DNA of 64,000 bases from positions 186,001-250,000 of the forward strand of contig WEDG01001408.1 of NCBI GenBank assembly GCA_017591395.1. Reading direction: 5' to 3'. Made by a program: the position numbers and the translations under genes. This DNA is from Schistocephalus solidus (lineage: Eukaryota > Platyhelminthes > Cestoda > Diphyllobothriidea > Diphyllobothriidae). Under the pieces are notes generated by a model that ran no database searches, was not told the DNA's origin, and was given only the letters and a program-made list of their open reading frames with translations. Below are positions 23,201 through 31,937 of the stretch, in pieces; position 1 is the stretch's first letter, and the number at the start of each line of letters is the position of its first letter.

Positions 23201-24162
23201 AGCGTTGAACTATCCAATTATATTAAGGACAAGATTCAATATTTTGTGGAATATGTAAAAATGAGAAACGTTGGATACTCTTGTGATAAAAATCTAAAAC
23301 GTGATAGATTTTTGCATTATATTTGCAATAGTTGATCTGTCTAAGTGCTCATATATGCCTACGATATTTGCATGGTCTGCTACATACCAGGCAGGAATAC
23401 GGTAAGGTGCGTTGAGGCCATTTAACAGCTCTCTTGCCAAATCTCTAATGCGAAAAAGGTAACTGAAACTTCATTATGATGCTAATTTTCACCTAGAATG
23501 AACAGACAACTATTCTGATTACCCTACGATCATAGTTGGTCGTACAGAACCAAACGGACGACTACATGTGCTTAATTTTTGATCTTTCATTACACTGTAT
23601 ATTTTATTAAAGCCAATGTAAAATTTGGAATTGGTTTTACTTGCTGACATAAAGTAAGGGATTAGGGGTTGCCGTTATTTCTTCTACTTAACGTATCTGA
23701 TTGTTTAAGAGTGGAAAATAGATTAAAAACCCTTATCAGTCAGTAGAAAATGGAGGATTTGAAGTCACTTTAATTACTACTTATTAATTTAAATTTCGGG
23801 TTCAATATTCCGCTTTCTCGGCAAATTTTTAGATTACTTGAGGTTCAAATTCTCAAGGGATTCATTTAAAACTTGGGCGAGAAGGTAAAAGACATTCAAT
23901 GTTAATACACTCACCTGCTCGCCAGGGATACCTTCGCAAGAGCACTCATCACATACGGCCATGGGGCAGGCCTGTTGGGTGAAATAGAAGACAGTTATTG
24001 TTCGCCATAAGTGGCGTTATTATAAAAATTGAGCAAGTATAGAGCCGCAAACTTTACCACAGCGGCCTCGGACGGCGCTACAGAGATCAGAAGGAGAATG
24101 CTCCATGCAGTCAATAGGCAGACCACCATGTGTGGCAAGTTTGACGTGCCCATTTGTACCAT
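1983..24162 (-). CDS. COL4A: Type IV collagen alpha chain, complete 27-exon coding region
   Basis: Secreted basement-membrane collagen that trimerises through its C-terminal NC1 domain and networks through its N-terminal 7S domain. I joined 27 coding exons (listed separately) by splice sites, phase and Gly-X-Y frame; they total about 5.3 kb, or about 1,777 residues, typical for the family (roughly 1,650-1,780). Order: signal peptide, Cys-rich 7S start, long triple helix with many short interruptions, then NC1 with two C4 subdomains and 12 cysteines. Every junction is phase-compatible once single-base homopolymer irregularities in exons 14, 16 and 20 are allowed for. Intron 2 uses a GC donor; the others are GT-AG. 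A few NC1 words ([19 protein letters not shown]) look more like vertebrate alpha-2 than alpha-1, but chain class is uncertain. The start was chosen as the ATG at 24162 preceding the hydrophobic signal; ATGs at 24153 and 24129 are alternatives. Confidence 0.95.
3507..3660 (+). repeat. tRNA-like SINE, unit 1 (internally deleted)
   Basis: Starts with a box-A-like ggtggctcaatgcttagg, then jumps directly to the tail sequence (gccggcaatatttatctgcc, then gggctcgagaatgagcctc and gagcgaaaggagtgag). The box B and middle part present in unit 2 are missing. Confidence 0.65.
3693..3890 (+). repeat. tRNA-like SINE, unit 2
   Basis: Best-preserved head: box A gtggctcattggttagagcg and box B gggttcgatcctc, followed by a body with ggggttgggtgtgactggc and gtcagaaatggccattccag. 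The same body is found at 53351-53374 and, inverted, at 8370-8400, which defines a dispersed family derived from a tRNA. Confidence 0.75.
4478..4564 (-). CDS. COL4A: Collagen IV exon 26: start of second C4 subdomain
   Basis: A small 87-bp exon encoding [18 protein letters not shown] then [11 protein letters not shown], corresponding to AVHSQ..IP.CP.GW..LW.GYSF.M in other type IV chains. Acceptor gttctctttcag, donor ATG|GTGAGT, phase 0. It was found by searching for the piece missing between exons 25 and 27. Confidence 0.92.
5138..5453 (-). CDS. COL4A: Collagen IV exon 25: NC1 first C4 subdomain
   Basis: 316 bp. It carries [58 protein letters not shown] and [13 protein letters not shown]: the six cysteines and signature words of the first C4 repeat. 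The Met pair after the SYWLST word matches the position of the sulfilimine-forming Met93 of vertebrate NC1. Acceptor ttcctatag, donor AGG|GTAAGA, phase 0. Confidence 0.96.
5566..6041 (-). CDS. COL4A: Collagen IV exon 24: end of triple helix and NC1 junction
   Basis: 476 bp: [13 protein letters not shown] through [14 protein letters not shown], then YLFTM, which with exon 25 gives GYLFTMHSQT, equivalent to the GFLVTRHSQT start of NC1 in vertebrate chains. Donor AT|GTAAGT, phase 2. Breaks occur at GDQLSGEKG and [10 protein letters not shown]. Confidence 0.93.
6118..6491 (-). CDS. COL4A: Collagen IV exon 23: triple helix
   Basis: 374 bp from [13 protein letters not shown] to GATGPK, with breaks at [21 protein letters not shown] and [11 protein letters not shown]. 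Acceptor tatttatag, donor AAG|GTAGAC, phase 0. Confidence 0.94.
6593..6899 (-). CDS. COL4A: Collagen IV exon 22: triple helix
   Basis: 307 bp: [19 protein letters not shown] (an interruption), then regular triplets through [13 protein letters not shown] to GPQGPE plus one split base. Acceptor ctgtttttag, donor G|GTAGGA, phase 1. Confidence 0.93.
7664..7815 (+). repeat. Diverged tRNA-like SINE copy
   Basis: Has a box-A-like cttggctcagttttagagc and a perfect box B (gggttcgag, 7741-7749), followed by ggggtttgacgatgcctggctgac, a diverged version of the family body (ggggttgggtgtgactggctgac). Confidence 0.55.
8350..8510 (-). repeat. tRNA-like SINE body, inverted copy
   Basis: The reverse complement contains gacaatgagccctta, cttgggttgggtgtgactgg and gagccagaaatagccattcc, matching the SINE at 3693-3890. 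The tRNA-like head is scrambled. Confidence 0.65.
8791..9110 (-). CDS. COL4A: Collagen IV exon 21: triple helix with RGD
   Basis: 320 bp from [16 protein letters not shown] to GLTGPM. It contains an Arg-Gly-Asp triplet (9079-9087), a possible integrin site. Acceptor tctgtctag, donor ATG|GTAAGT, phase 0. A short break occurs at GASLPGKQG. Confidence 0.93.
9111..9467. other. Collagen intron 20
   Basis: About 360 bp of AT-rich intron between exons 21 and 20. Nothing further is recognised. Confidence 0.8.
9468..10374 (-). CDS. COL4A: Collagen IV exon 20: 907-bp triple-helix exon, one frameshift
   Basis: The largest exon, about 302 codons. It begins [13 protein letters not shown], with interruptions at [30 protein letters not shown] and [12 protein letters not shown]. 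At 9866-9873 a GAAAAAGGG run inserts one base: the first frame ends in a stop, while the next frame carries on GDTGPDDF to GLKG. Deleting one base restores phase 1 to phase 1. The donor is G|GTAGGT. Confidence 0.9.
10375..11807. other. Collagen intron 19
   Basis: 1.4 kb between exons 20 and 19, largely occupied by a GC-richer dispersed repeat (10821-11150 and its continuation). Confidence 0.75.
10821..11150 (+). repeat. Dispersed repeat B, copy 1
   Basis: Aligns by eye with 61463-61800 in the same orientation. Shared words are acgatgtcc, taccgcactctct, gacagagtcaagaagacc, gggcgtgcc or gggtgtgcc, and the identical gtgggagtgccataaa. The class is unclear; short ORFs in it are repeat-derived. 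Confidence 0.7.
11808..11912 (-). CDS. COL4A: Collagen IV exon 19: long interruption and helix
   Basis: 105 bp. Unusually it opens with a non-collagenous segment ([17 protein letters not shown]) before [16 protein letters not shown]. Acceptor gtaattgcag, donor G|GTAAGT, phase 1 at both ends. Confidence 0.87.
12040..12208 (-). CDS. COL4A: Collagen IV exon 18: triple helix
   Basis: 169 bp from [16 protein letters not shown] to GHKGEA plus one split base, with a short break at GRVVNAQKG. Donor G|GTAAAT, phase 1. The acceptor is ctttatag. Confidence 0.9.
12310..12507 (-). CDS. COL4A: Collagen IV exon 17: triple helix with N-glycosylation sequon
   Basis: 198 bp (66 codons). [13 protein letters not shown] precedes an interruption, [15 protein letters not shown], holding an Asn-Thr-Thr sequon. 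The exon then runs regularly to GPPGPPGPR. Acceptor tatactag, donor CGG|GTATGT. Confidence 0.88.
12693..13019 (-). CDS. COL4A: Collagen IV exon 16: triple helix with cysteines, one frameshift
   Basis: 327 bp. It begins [16 protein letters not shown], includes GPPGCRG and GDCAYCPDG (three cysteines), and after GEKGYPG shifts frame at the T4 run (12795-12798), where T3 is expected. In the new frame it continues [15 protein letters not shown] to GPQGVK. Removing one T gives exactly 108 codons between phase 1 and phase 0. Donor AAG|GTGAGT. Confidence 0.88.
13611..13634. repeat. (GA)n microsatellite
   Basis: Near-perfect GA repeat inside collagen intron 15. Confidence 0.85.
13850..13990 (+). repeat. 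Dispersed repeat C, copy 2
   Basis: The segment gcaaatgctgcacaagtc, followed by tctaaactacttcacgcac, resembles about 865-930 in the same orientation. Confidence 0.45.
15264..15294. repeat. (CT)n microsatellite
   Basis: Imperfect CT run following a segment (about 15160-15182) shared with repeat C near position 1020. Confidence 0.8.
15669..15819 (-). CDS. COL4A: Collagen IV exon 15: triple helix
   Basis: 151 bp: [16 protein letters not shown] through GPEGPI, ending in phase 1 (donor G|GTAAGT). The acceptor is gactttcag. It is followed by a 2.65 kb intron that holds dispersed repeats. Confidence 0.88.
15939..16066 (-). CDS. COL4A: Collagen IV exon 14: triple helix, frame broken
   Basis: 128 bp between acceptor tattctag and donor GAG|GTGAGT. 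It starts [13 protein letters not shown] in the frame set by exon 13. At 16002-16004 an AAAGGG run should be AAAGG for the frame to continue ([19 protein letters not shown]). A second irregularity near 15947-15949 is needed to rejoin exon 15. Total length is compatible with the flanking phases, so two compensating homopolymer errors are the simplest reading. Confidence 0.75.
16168..16264 (-). CDS. COL4A: Collagen IV exon 13: triple helix with interruption
   Basis: 97 bp: [18 protein letters not shown], then regular triplets to GPPGDV and one split base. Acceptor gattaacag, donor G|GTAGGC, phase 1. Confidence 0.85.
16529..16681 (-). CDS. COL4A: Collagen IV exon 12: triple helix
   Basis: 153 bp, 17 perfect triplets from [10 protein letters not shown] to GRLGPKGEK. 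Acceptor taccacaacag, donor AAG|GTACTT, phase 0. Confidence 0.92.
16761..16823 (-). CDS. COL4A: Collagen IV exon 11: triple helix
   Basis: 63 bp, seven perfect triplets ([21 protein letters not shown]). Acceptor tctccttacag, donor CCG|GTTAGT. Confidence 0.88.
16916..16991 (-). CDS. COL4A: Collagen IV exon 10: triple helix
   Basis: 76 bp. After one split base it reads [17 protein letters not shown] to GQKGER. Donor CGG|GTACGT, phase 0. Exons 9 and 10 together total 153 bp, the same length as exons 7 and 12. Confidence 0.85.
17074..17150 (-). CDS. COL4A: Collagen IV exon 9: triple helix and interruption
   Basis: 77 bp: [13 protein letters not shown] followed by the non-helical stretch [12 protein letters not shown]. 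The end is set by the phase needed for exon 10, giving donor GA|GTGGGT (phase 2). A GT four bases further on would put exon 10 out of the Gly frame. Confidence 0.78.
17195..17272 (-). CDS. COL4A: Collagen IV exon 8: triple helix and start of an interruption
   Basis: 78 bp starting [13 protein letters not shown] and ending in non-collagenous [10 protein letters not shown]. Acceptor cattttccag, donor TTT|GTAAGT. Confidence 0.87.
17406..17558 (-). CDS. COL4A: Collagen IV exon 7: triple helix with short interruption
   Basis: 153 bp. It begins [19 protein letters not shown], a short break in the Gly-X-Y pattern, then runs regularly to GPKGPKGYQ. Acceptor tttctcaag, donor CAG|GTCAGT. Confidence 0.92.
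17689..17769 (-). CDS. COL4A: Collagen IV exon 6: triple helix
   Basis: 81 bp, nine Gly-X-Y triplets ([13 protein letters not shown]... GERGPK). Acceptor tgtattttag, donor AAG|GTAAGC, phase 0. Confidence 0.9.
17840..17902 (-). CDS. COL4A: Collagen IV exon 5: triple helix with a Cys pair
   Basis: 63 bp, seven triplets from [10 protein letters not shown] to GCCGLK. Two adjacent cysteines sit inside the helix near the N-terminal end, where type IV chains use cysteines for 7S cross-linking. Acceptor ctcttgtag, donor AAG|GTACTT. Confidence 0.88.
17990..18034 (-). CDS. COL4A: Collagen IV exon 4: triple helix
   Basis: 45 bp, five perfect Gly-X-Y triplets ([15 protein letters not shown]). Acceptor tgtacatttcag, donor AAG|GTAGGC, phase 0 at both ends. 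Confidence 0.88.
18130..18264 (-). CDS. COL4A: Collagen IV exon 3: 7S/triple helix
   Basis: 135 bp (15 Gly-X-Y triplets) starting [13 protein letters not shown] and ending GEVGRKGMM. The acceptor is tttacttacaaag. The donor reads ATG|GCAAGT, a GC-AG intron rather than GT-AG. It is separated from exon 2 by a 5.65 kb intron. Confidence 0.88.
18265..23914. other. Collagen intron 2 (5.65 kb)
   Basis: Very AT-rich and without recognisable repeats, RNA genes or collagen-frame exons on either strand. Its 3' end is exon 3's tttacttacaaag acceptor; its 5' end is exon 2's GTGAGT donor. An intron this long right after the 7S start could hold regulatory elements, but nothing specific is visible. Confidence 0.7.
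23915..23971 (-). CDS. COL4A: Collagen IV exon 2: Cys-rich 7S N-terminus
   Basis: Acceptor ttcacccaacag, donor CAG|GTGAGT, 57 bp in phase 0. It encodes [19 protein letters not shown]: four cysteines followed by the first Gly-X-Y triplets. This matches the N-terminal 7S layout of type IV collagens, where these cysteines cross-link four trimers. Confidence 0.88.
24058..24162 (-). CDS. COL4A: Collagen IV exon 1: start codon and signal peptide
   Basis: Encodes about 35 residues beginning [12 protein letters not shown], followed by a hydrophobic core ([16 protein letters not shown]) and a small-residue cleavage region (APSEA). This is a secretion signal. The donor is GTG|GTAAAG, phase 0. The frame stays open upstream to about 24321 through non-ATG codons, so the exact start and the 5' UTR are not fixed by sequence. 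Confidence 0.8.
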
Positions 24163-24720
24163 CCGCTTTCTTTGAGTCAGTATCGCACGGTGGCCGGCAC
24201 TACTCATGCATATCACAAGAACACAACACAGCAAGCGGACTGGATGCGAGTGTGTGAGGTAAGTAACTACTGCCGGTGCGACTGAAGAACGGGTTGCCCC
24301 AATTATCAGACGCGTAGACAATCAATGCTTGGCAATGGGCATGCTTGGGACAGCATCTGGCCGGCCTAGCCATTCGGCGGAGAGGTGCGGGATTCCTGTA
24401 CATAGACACACGAGCACGCATCTGCCGACAGCACACATGCGCGCACTCCATTTACACACGTCTGCACCCCACCGTCCGCAGACCAGTGTGCACGGCGACC
24501 TGGGTGCAGTATGCGTGGGTGTGCCGATTGCAACATGAGCAGCCAATCAACGACGTCGGGTTAACAGCCCCATCCTCCATTTGTGGTGCACACACACACT
24601 TACACACACGCACGCACATACATTCACAAACCGAGGAAGAAGGAAGGGCTGATTCACAGCTGAAGGGGAAGTCATCTCAGAGCAGCCAACGCTTCAATGG
24701 AGGGAAAAGCACACTTCTAA
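24163..24720. other. 5' flank of the collagen gene (GC-richer)
   Basis: Noticeably GC-richer than the kilobases on either side. It should contain the 5' UTR and promoter of the minus-strand collagen gene. No clear TATA box or plus-strand collagen start is visible. It includes a CA-rich microsatellite. Confidence 0.5.
24588..24628. repeat. (CA)n-rich microsatellite
   Basis: Imperfect cacaca/cgcacg run upstream of the collagen start codon. Confidence 0.75.
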
Positions 24721-27700
24721 GCCCTCGTTAGGGGCCCCTGGGGAGGGGGGAGGAGGATTGTGACAGTCAACTGTGTAGGCGATGCCAAGACGTGTACTGT
24801 CTCTCCAGCAAGGGAAGTCAGGGCTTCATAACGCAAATCGTTCATTAACTGTCTCGAGTAGGTGTCAGTATGAAGTATGAGTGGTGTTACCAACTTCAGA
24901 AAATATGGGGCAAAGAGAGTAAAAAGCAAAGCTGACGTTTTACTACGCTCTTTGAAGGTTTTTCCGGAGAAACAAGATGAAGAAAATGTACGCCGAAAGT
25001 GCATAAGATGCAGTCTAAAGTCAATTACCTCCCAAAAGACGAGGCTTTTAACTACAGTTTCGCAAACCCTTTAAATTACCAAAGAATTTCTTAATAACCT
25101 TGTAGAAGGTGAGGAAATAAGAGAAATTTAATAACGTCATAAATGTTTGTGACCTCTTGTGCGATTGCTGGCAATCAATGCATATTTATAGGAGTAACTT
25201 TTCAATAAGATAACGGCCTAGAGGAATCGAATGCGATATGTAAATAGGCATTATAAAAATGTAAATAAAAATTCTGACATTTTCCTCTCTTTCCTTTTCT
25301 AAATTGTCCCCGGGAAGACGATGTTTTAATCTGGGATATGGCTGAACAAATCCGGTCCCAAAATCTAACAAAGGACTTGATAAGCTGAAGGAAAATAACC
25401 ATCAAACCACTGTGACAGAAAAGCCATTTAGGAGGCTTTGTAAAACGTAAAATACTAACTAGGTAAAAAACACTGTTCAAACTACTTGAAATATCGTTTT
25501 TTATGAATAAATTTTACGCCCGCGAAAATTGCAAAAGAAGCAGTTTTTTACGATGTCATAAAAAAATTTACGAGATCACATTCAGCTACGGACAATTTTG
25601 CATAATAAAATGTCATTTGCTTTGTTATGTTAGAATCTAGAAAAAAACAACCAAACGGTAAACATCATGCGAGACGGACATGTGGTAAACACAACATGGG
25701 AGGGTGATAGGGACATGTCATTCAGGACAAACTAGGAGAACACAAAAAGATACCTGATACAAAATGGAACTCTGGCCAAAATAGCCAGTAGGCATGGTTA
25801 AAGCTGAAGGTTGGGGAGGGGGACACGACCTACGCAGATTTTCTCGGGAAAACAGTAAAAGGGTTTGTGCAAGAAATCGTAATTTCTTCTGGACCAAATT
25901 TTGATGGACAAAGTTACTGCTGTACATAGAAAGCATAGCATATTTCGCATATTTTTTACATATATTGTAATAATGCAGAATGCAGAATACCGCTAACACC
26001 AAACCTATCAGTGATTAATTATTGTCAGCACAAGGATATGTAGCAGCCGATAAAAAAGTTTGTTGCAACATTTGCACACATGTAGCGACAGGTAGTTTCG
26101 TTTTGTCGATGTTCCCAGGCATCAAGACCTATAAAACAGGCATGCAATTGCACTGTATGTGCAATTAATTATTTCCTGTGTGACCATGTATCAGAAAACG
26201 CATTCAATAAAAGGCATTTTCACAAATTTCTGCAGCGTTCTGTCAAGGAATTGAAGTTCAAATTGAAATGACAGCTATGCAGAAAGATTTATGACGCGTT
26301 ACAGGCAATCCATCAGCTTAAATCTCAGTGGATCTTTTTTCGGAAAACATTGAAAGAAGACATCAAAACGTAGAAAAACCCACATTTTGCCTAAGACACC
26401 TTGACGAGGTCTTCACTGTAAATGACAACACAGAGCTGGCAAACTGTCGGTCAATGAAGTGAAGAGGTTGTACGCGAAAGGTGTCTTGATATGCAGGCAT
26501 AAAATACACTTTTTGAGTGCTTTGCGCGAAACATAGCAGAAAGCTCATCCAGAAGACTCGTTTTCAGAAGGTCTCTTGGGAAAGAGAACTTCACAGAAAA
26601 GGAAATGTCTTTTTGTGTCCCTTTATTCTTGTCACTGAAATACGTTGCGCAAAAAATATATATTATCTCAAAAATGTCTTAGAACGCATCTGTATAAAAT
26701 TATCGAAAATCACCGTCACCGAAAATAAATTAAAGTGCCAGTTAGTTCAAAAGGCACCGACAAACACATATTATTTGAAGGAGTCGGTGTTTCAAAATAA
26801 AAAGCGGAGGCTTCGAAGTACAAATGAACAAGCATATGGCATTAGGAACTATAGATTTCGAGCCTTTAATCATTTAATAATCAGAAATTAGTTCAATCTG
26901 TGTTTTAACTGCGGCAATCGTCCGCTTCTGAATCCTTCGACAGTTATCCTAATGAAGTTTCTTCTTCGATCTCTCGTTCATCATTCATGCCAAATCCCTT
27001 TTCAATAAGCCGTGAACTTGGATGTCATTGCCGACGTTAGCTTTCCTGCTCTACGTCTTAATCCCCAACCTTAAGGTTTAAGGAACGCTGCATCCTTAAT
27101 TTCAGCATTTACTGTTATCTAGCTCTTTTTCCGTTTTATCCGGAAGGCAATACACATTTTAAAAAGTGCCCTTCGACTAATATCTTCTGTTAATGGGGTT
27201 TCGTATACCAATTAAGGCAATTTCAATGTGCAACGACACTTCTCAACGGTTAAGCCATTTTTGATAGAATTCGTGATTATGTTTGCAAGGCACCTCATGC
27301 TAAATTACTCGCTATGATGTCTTTCCACCCCACGCATCTTGAGTTCCAAAATACCTTTTGTCGTACATCAGCGGATGAACGATCCGTGCTGCTATATCTA
27401 ACATGTAAAGATAGAAATCTAAAAAACACAATCAGACTTGTTGCGACATAATTCATCCCGTTGTTTGTCAACCTATAAATTATTTTGCCATTTGTGCATT
27501 TATATCCTGGTCCCAGGGCAAAACGAACGTTTTTATTAAAGTTATCTTATGATAGGCTATAGACAAAGTGTAGTCTCCTTTAAGCTCCCCAAGAAATAAT
27601 CCAGTCCTGTTTATTCACGCTAGCTCTTATTGTGCTTACGAGTTTACAGGTATTTAACGTTAAAAACAGGAAAGATAAGCAGTTATTGTGACTCAATCAA

Positions 27701-30500
27701 TCAAGTAAATGCCAACATGTTTCTTGAGCATAGAAAACAAATTGCCCAGATGTTCAGCTACAAAACACTCAAAGGACATTGACCGCACTGTGTACTCAAT
27801 GTTTCCGCTAAACGTTATGTAGCCCTCAATGCCTACGCCCGCTCGCGTTACACAGAGCTCGCAACAGTAAGGAGATAACAATAGACATGCGAAAAAGGAT
27901 TTTACGGATTAAAATTTAAATGCCCTTTAGCTGGCTCATGCTAAACTGACCCCATCATCCTTGTCAACCCACCCACAAATTTAGCCATAATTCCTGAAAT
28001 TTCTAAATCAACTTTCCCACTTTTTACCACCTTTACTTCTTGAGTCATACTGCGGTAAATGACCCTCGAGAAGATATTTCAAAAAATAATTCTCTTCCAA
28101 AGCATGACATTGAATCTCCGGCATGAAGTGCTTTCAGCTGTAGGGGTGTAGGACCAATCGAAATCAATTAATCAACCTGACCCGTGTTCGTTCATTAATT
28201 TTGCGTTCGAAAGTAAGCTGTGAATGGATTTGCTAGGCTGGAAAAGACAGACTTGTATCACCAGACAACAAGACCACATGCATTGCTGACGTAAATTATG
28301 TAGTCTTAACTTATTTTCAGTAAAAATACCGCTGAAGCCGCACTGCGAAATAACAGATTTCCTTTAATTCTCATTTTTCCATTGAGCAGACGACAGCTTT
28401 GTCTAGTATCAAAGTACAAAATTACCAGTGATCATAGAAAGCTCATCTCATCCCTCTAACCAACTTGCCGGCACATATGACTAGATTTGCATCAACTTTA
28501 AAACTCCCACGAAACCATATTTAACCCTTTACTTAAGCAACTGTTCGGTAAATATCAAAGAGGTGTTCCTCGGTGAGCGCACAAAATTCTGCTTCTAAAG
28601 GGTTACCTTCATACGGCTTATCCTATTTCAGTTTAAAACTTTTAAAGTTCAAAAATACTGTCAATCACTTTGCAGAAGACAAAACGTGAGCTGGACATTG
28701 TAACCAGTAGGTTACATGTTCCAGATTTCGGGGTCATACGGGCAACCAAAATTGGCAACGTCAAACAGGCCGATTGTAAAATTTATTTTAGCCCTTGGTG
28801 CCTGGTGTGTGCTGTTTTTGGTGTTACAGTCGCAGGACATGGTACGTAGTCTTGAGATATATGTTACGATTCACCCAGTTTTTTACGAAGCTCCAGGCTC
28901 TATCAGCTCTCTGACTGCCCTGATGATGACCCGACCAATAGACATAGTGCCAGCAAATTCGCGTGGGCCGCCAATGTTCAGAAGGTGAATAGCAATTTTG
29001 CACATTTGCAGATGGAGGATATATATATTTCTGAGCTCCGAAGCTCATCGGAATAGACTGTTTGTTTGGCACATCTAATCGTCCTCGTACTGTGCAGCAC
29101 AGCACCTCTATAAAACTTCAATATTAGCGGCAACTATAAAAATAGTAGGTATCTTATAAATTAGCATTTATTTGTGAAATACACTATTCAAAATATTTTA
29201 AAATATGGATTTTACAATCGAGTTTAGCTTTTGCTATTTAGCAGTTAAATAAATTTTCCTTCACCCTTATTGAATTTGGTGTATGTTTTAAACAAATAGT
29301 TTGAAGAACATGCTAACAAGTGAATACTATTTCATTAGAAGATATTCGCATTTTGCAACTGTCAGAAGTGGTAGTGTCTATTTGGCCAACGTCTGTGATT
29401 TAGAAATTCTGATATAGTACTGCTGATGTTCCACACTCCTTCAGAATGCATAGCAATAGCCGGACCCATTTGGCAAATACCTAATGCCCTTTGATACACT
29501 AAGGCATGTACTATGAGGGATGGTTTCAAATCAAGCCCATCAAATATACAAATGATTCGCAGAGGCATTTCAAAAAACTCAGCTTAAAATGCTTTCAATC
29601 TGTGTGTTGATATTTCTTCCTTTCGATACCTCAGGTTCACGTAAAAAATAACAAACAGTTAGTTGCTCCATTACTCTAGGCTGTATTTTAATGCCACCTT
29701 TGTAAACAATCTGTCCATTCTTAGCAAAAGTCTAGTTGGCATCTTACAACTATAAAATACAGTGATCCCAGTAATGGCTCGGTTTCTGAGTTTAAATTTT
29801 CTAAGGAATTTTTATGTTTTTTCTTACTTTGTTTGGAAAAATATTTCACCACAATACTTCGCAAGATTGTTGGCTGTCTTAGATTTGTTGTGTTAATTGT
29901 ATTGAACGTTCTCCAAAAATGTAAAAAAATTTAAATTAACTTTCTCAACAAAACTTACTAGTACTCGACAAGGACAACGACACGCATAGGCTTTTATCGT
30001 ATTGAGTGCGTGAACTTTTTCAGTAACTCGGATTGAAAATGATATGTGAAGATCCCTTCTCGGTTATCCAAAACGGTGTTGATTAGGATCGTTACGGCAT
30101 TAAGGAATGAGCCCTCCTGGTACTGTAATCGCTTACAGCTATGCAAACTACTTCCAGCCAGGAAGAAAAGAGCTTTCGAAAAGAGTAACTTTGATCGTAG
30201 AGAAGTCACAGCTGTCTCCGATGCGCTTTAACGTGTCATACAATACAAAGACTTTAGAGAATACAAACATCAATTTCCTGGGTGTCGCAAAAATCTGAGA
30301 AAAACGTTGTAGTTCGTCATCCTCTCAAGGTCGATATTCATTTCAAAAGTCCCAATGGATTTCTTTGGGGTACTTTCGGATATGATCAGGTAAAACTGTT
30401 TGCTTATAATTAAACAAAAATAGATTATTGCTTATAATATGAGTGAAGATTCAAGGTTCAGATATTGTATCGAGCTCATTCCTCCTCTGAAGAAGATGAA
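24721..30500. other. AT-rich intergenic DNA, no gene recognised
   Basis: About 5.8 kb with only short ORFs (the longest about 124 codons, 26517-26891) that show no domain, no codon regularity and no splice-consistent neighbours. A short word shared with 33341-33375 lies at 29972-30000. Confidence 0.55.
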
Positions 30501-31150
30501 GGAGAAAGGACGAGCTCATGGACTGCAATGTATTTGGATTGACATTTCGGAAATCCCCTCGTTTACATCATCAGAGTATTGTGCTGGCATTTTCTGCTGG
30601 CCTTGACTGCTTCAGCCTGGACGCCTGCCTGGTATTATATCCGTGCTTGACGCACAAACTTTGACCTGCCTGTTCGCTGTTTATTAAACTTGAACTATTC
30701 GAGCTCGACCGCTGGTGGACTTGCGTGACCCTTGTCCTTTCTGCGGCCCTTGTAAATGTTGGCAAGTCAGCCTGCTTAGTGGCCTGCCTCTCGTCAGCCA
30801 ACGGAATTATCAGTTCTCCTTTGGCCTCAGGTGTTTGCTTCGCGTAATTTTGCTCCAATGTCTTATTGATCTTGTCTGCACTAGTTCGAGCCTTGTGCGT
30901 AGCGCCTGGTAGGTAGGAGGCAAGTCAATGCTCTGTTAAGTGTGCCCGTCGAGGAACATCTTTCGAGCAGCGGTCTGGCCATCTTATCGTTGGCTCGGTC
31001 GATTTCTCTCGCTTTCTCAAAGCCGAAACTGTGGCTGTTCTGCTGTAGGTGGCCATAGACCGCAAACAGCTTATCCTTGTGGTGGCTTGCAAGTTGGTGT
31101 TCCTGCAATCTTGTCCATCTCACTGATGTACTGCTTGTAAATAGCAACAT
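30480..31150 (-). pseudogene. Penelope-like element remnant: GIY-YIG endonuclease end and 3' region
   Basis: The minus-strand reading has the GIY-YIG-domain tail words seen in Penelope-like retroelements: TRLQEHQLASHHKDKL, then HSFGFEKAREIDRANDK and a degraded LERCSSTGTLNRAL. In intact elements these correspond to R(I/L)xEH, HxFDF, and the EAW...NSINR motif. It is followed by a Ser/Gln-rich segment (about 30858-30571) and a non-coding 3' end. The reverse transcriptase is not seen upstream, so the copy is 5'-truncated. The frame is interrupted, so the element is inactive. Confidence 0.7.
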
Positions 31151-31937
31151 CCCTTATGGTTGCCTACTTCGAGGCAATTTCCAATAATATTTATTAATTT
31201 GAATATCTTAAAATATTTGGGATGGCCTAGCAATGACTCTTTTTGAGGTGGGAATCTTAAAGCTTTGCGAAATGTAGAGTAGAGAGACCACTTAAATACG
31301 AATTAAATACACGTTAACAATGGCGTTTCAAAACCGAATCCCCTTTACGGAAATGTATAATTTTGATAAATGAAGATATTTTGCCGATTCTCTCATAGCT
31401 CTAAATAATATTGCGTTATAGCGGGCAGATATTTGACCAATGGACACACATAATTGAATTAATCCCCAAACAACTGGTCGATTACTGATGATGATCATCC
31501 TCCTCAACACATATATTACGTTGCTGGACGATGAAGGTTAAGCAAAAGAGTATTCTTGTGGGCGAGAAGACCAGTAAGAAAATTAATCATCAAACGTGGT
31601 GAAAATCGTAACAGTGTGTGACACAGCACACTTCCGCGTCCAATTGTCAACCTATAAGCTTAAACGGTATCCATATGTGATTAAGTTTATGTTAAAAAAA
31701 TGACTAGTGCCTCTATGAAGAATCACGCGGAGTATATGTCAAACCAACACAGGGATAGATGTGGGTTGAAACTCTTTGCATTCAGTGACCAGTACCATGC
31801 AAAGGAAATCGCAATTGCTTAATGCGGTTTCGATTAGGAAGGAATAGTAGCGTGATGGTGTAAAATAGTCTGAACATATTTCAGTCATGCCAGTATGCTG
31901 GCTTTTGACTGGACGTCTTACCGATGTCTGCAAAAAT

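Noticed and set aside
24329..24731. Plus-strand ORFs upstream of the collagen start as a head-to-head partner
   Set aside because: No signal peptide followed by Cys-rich or Gly-X-Y sequence; the frames run through a CA-rich microsatellite.
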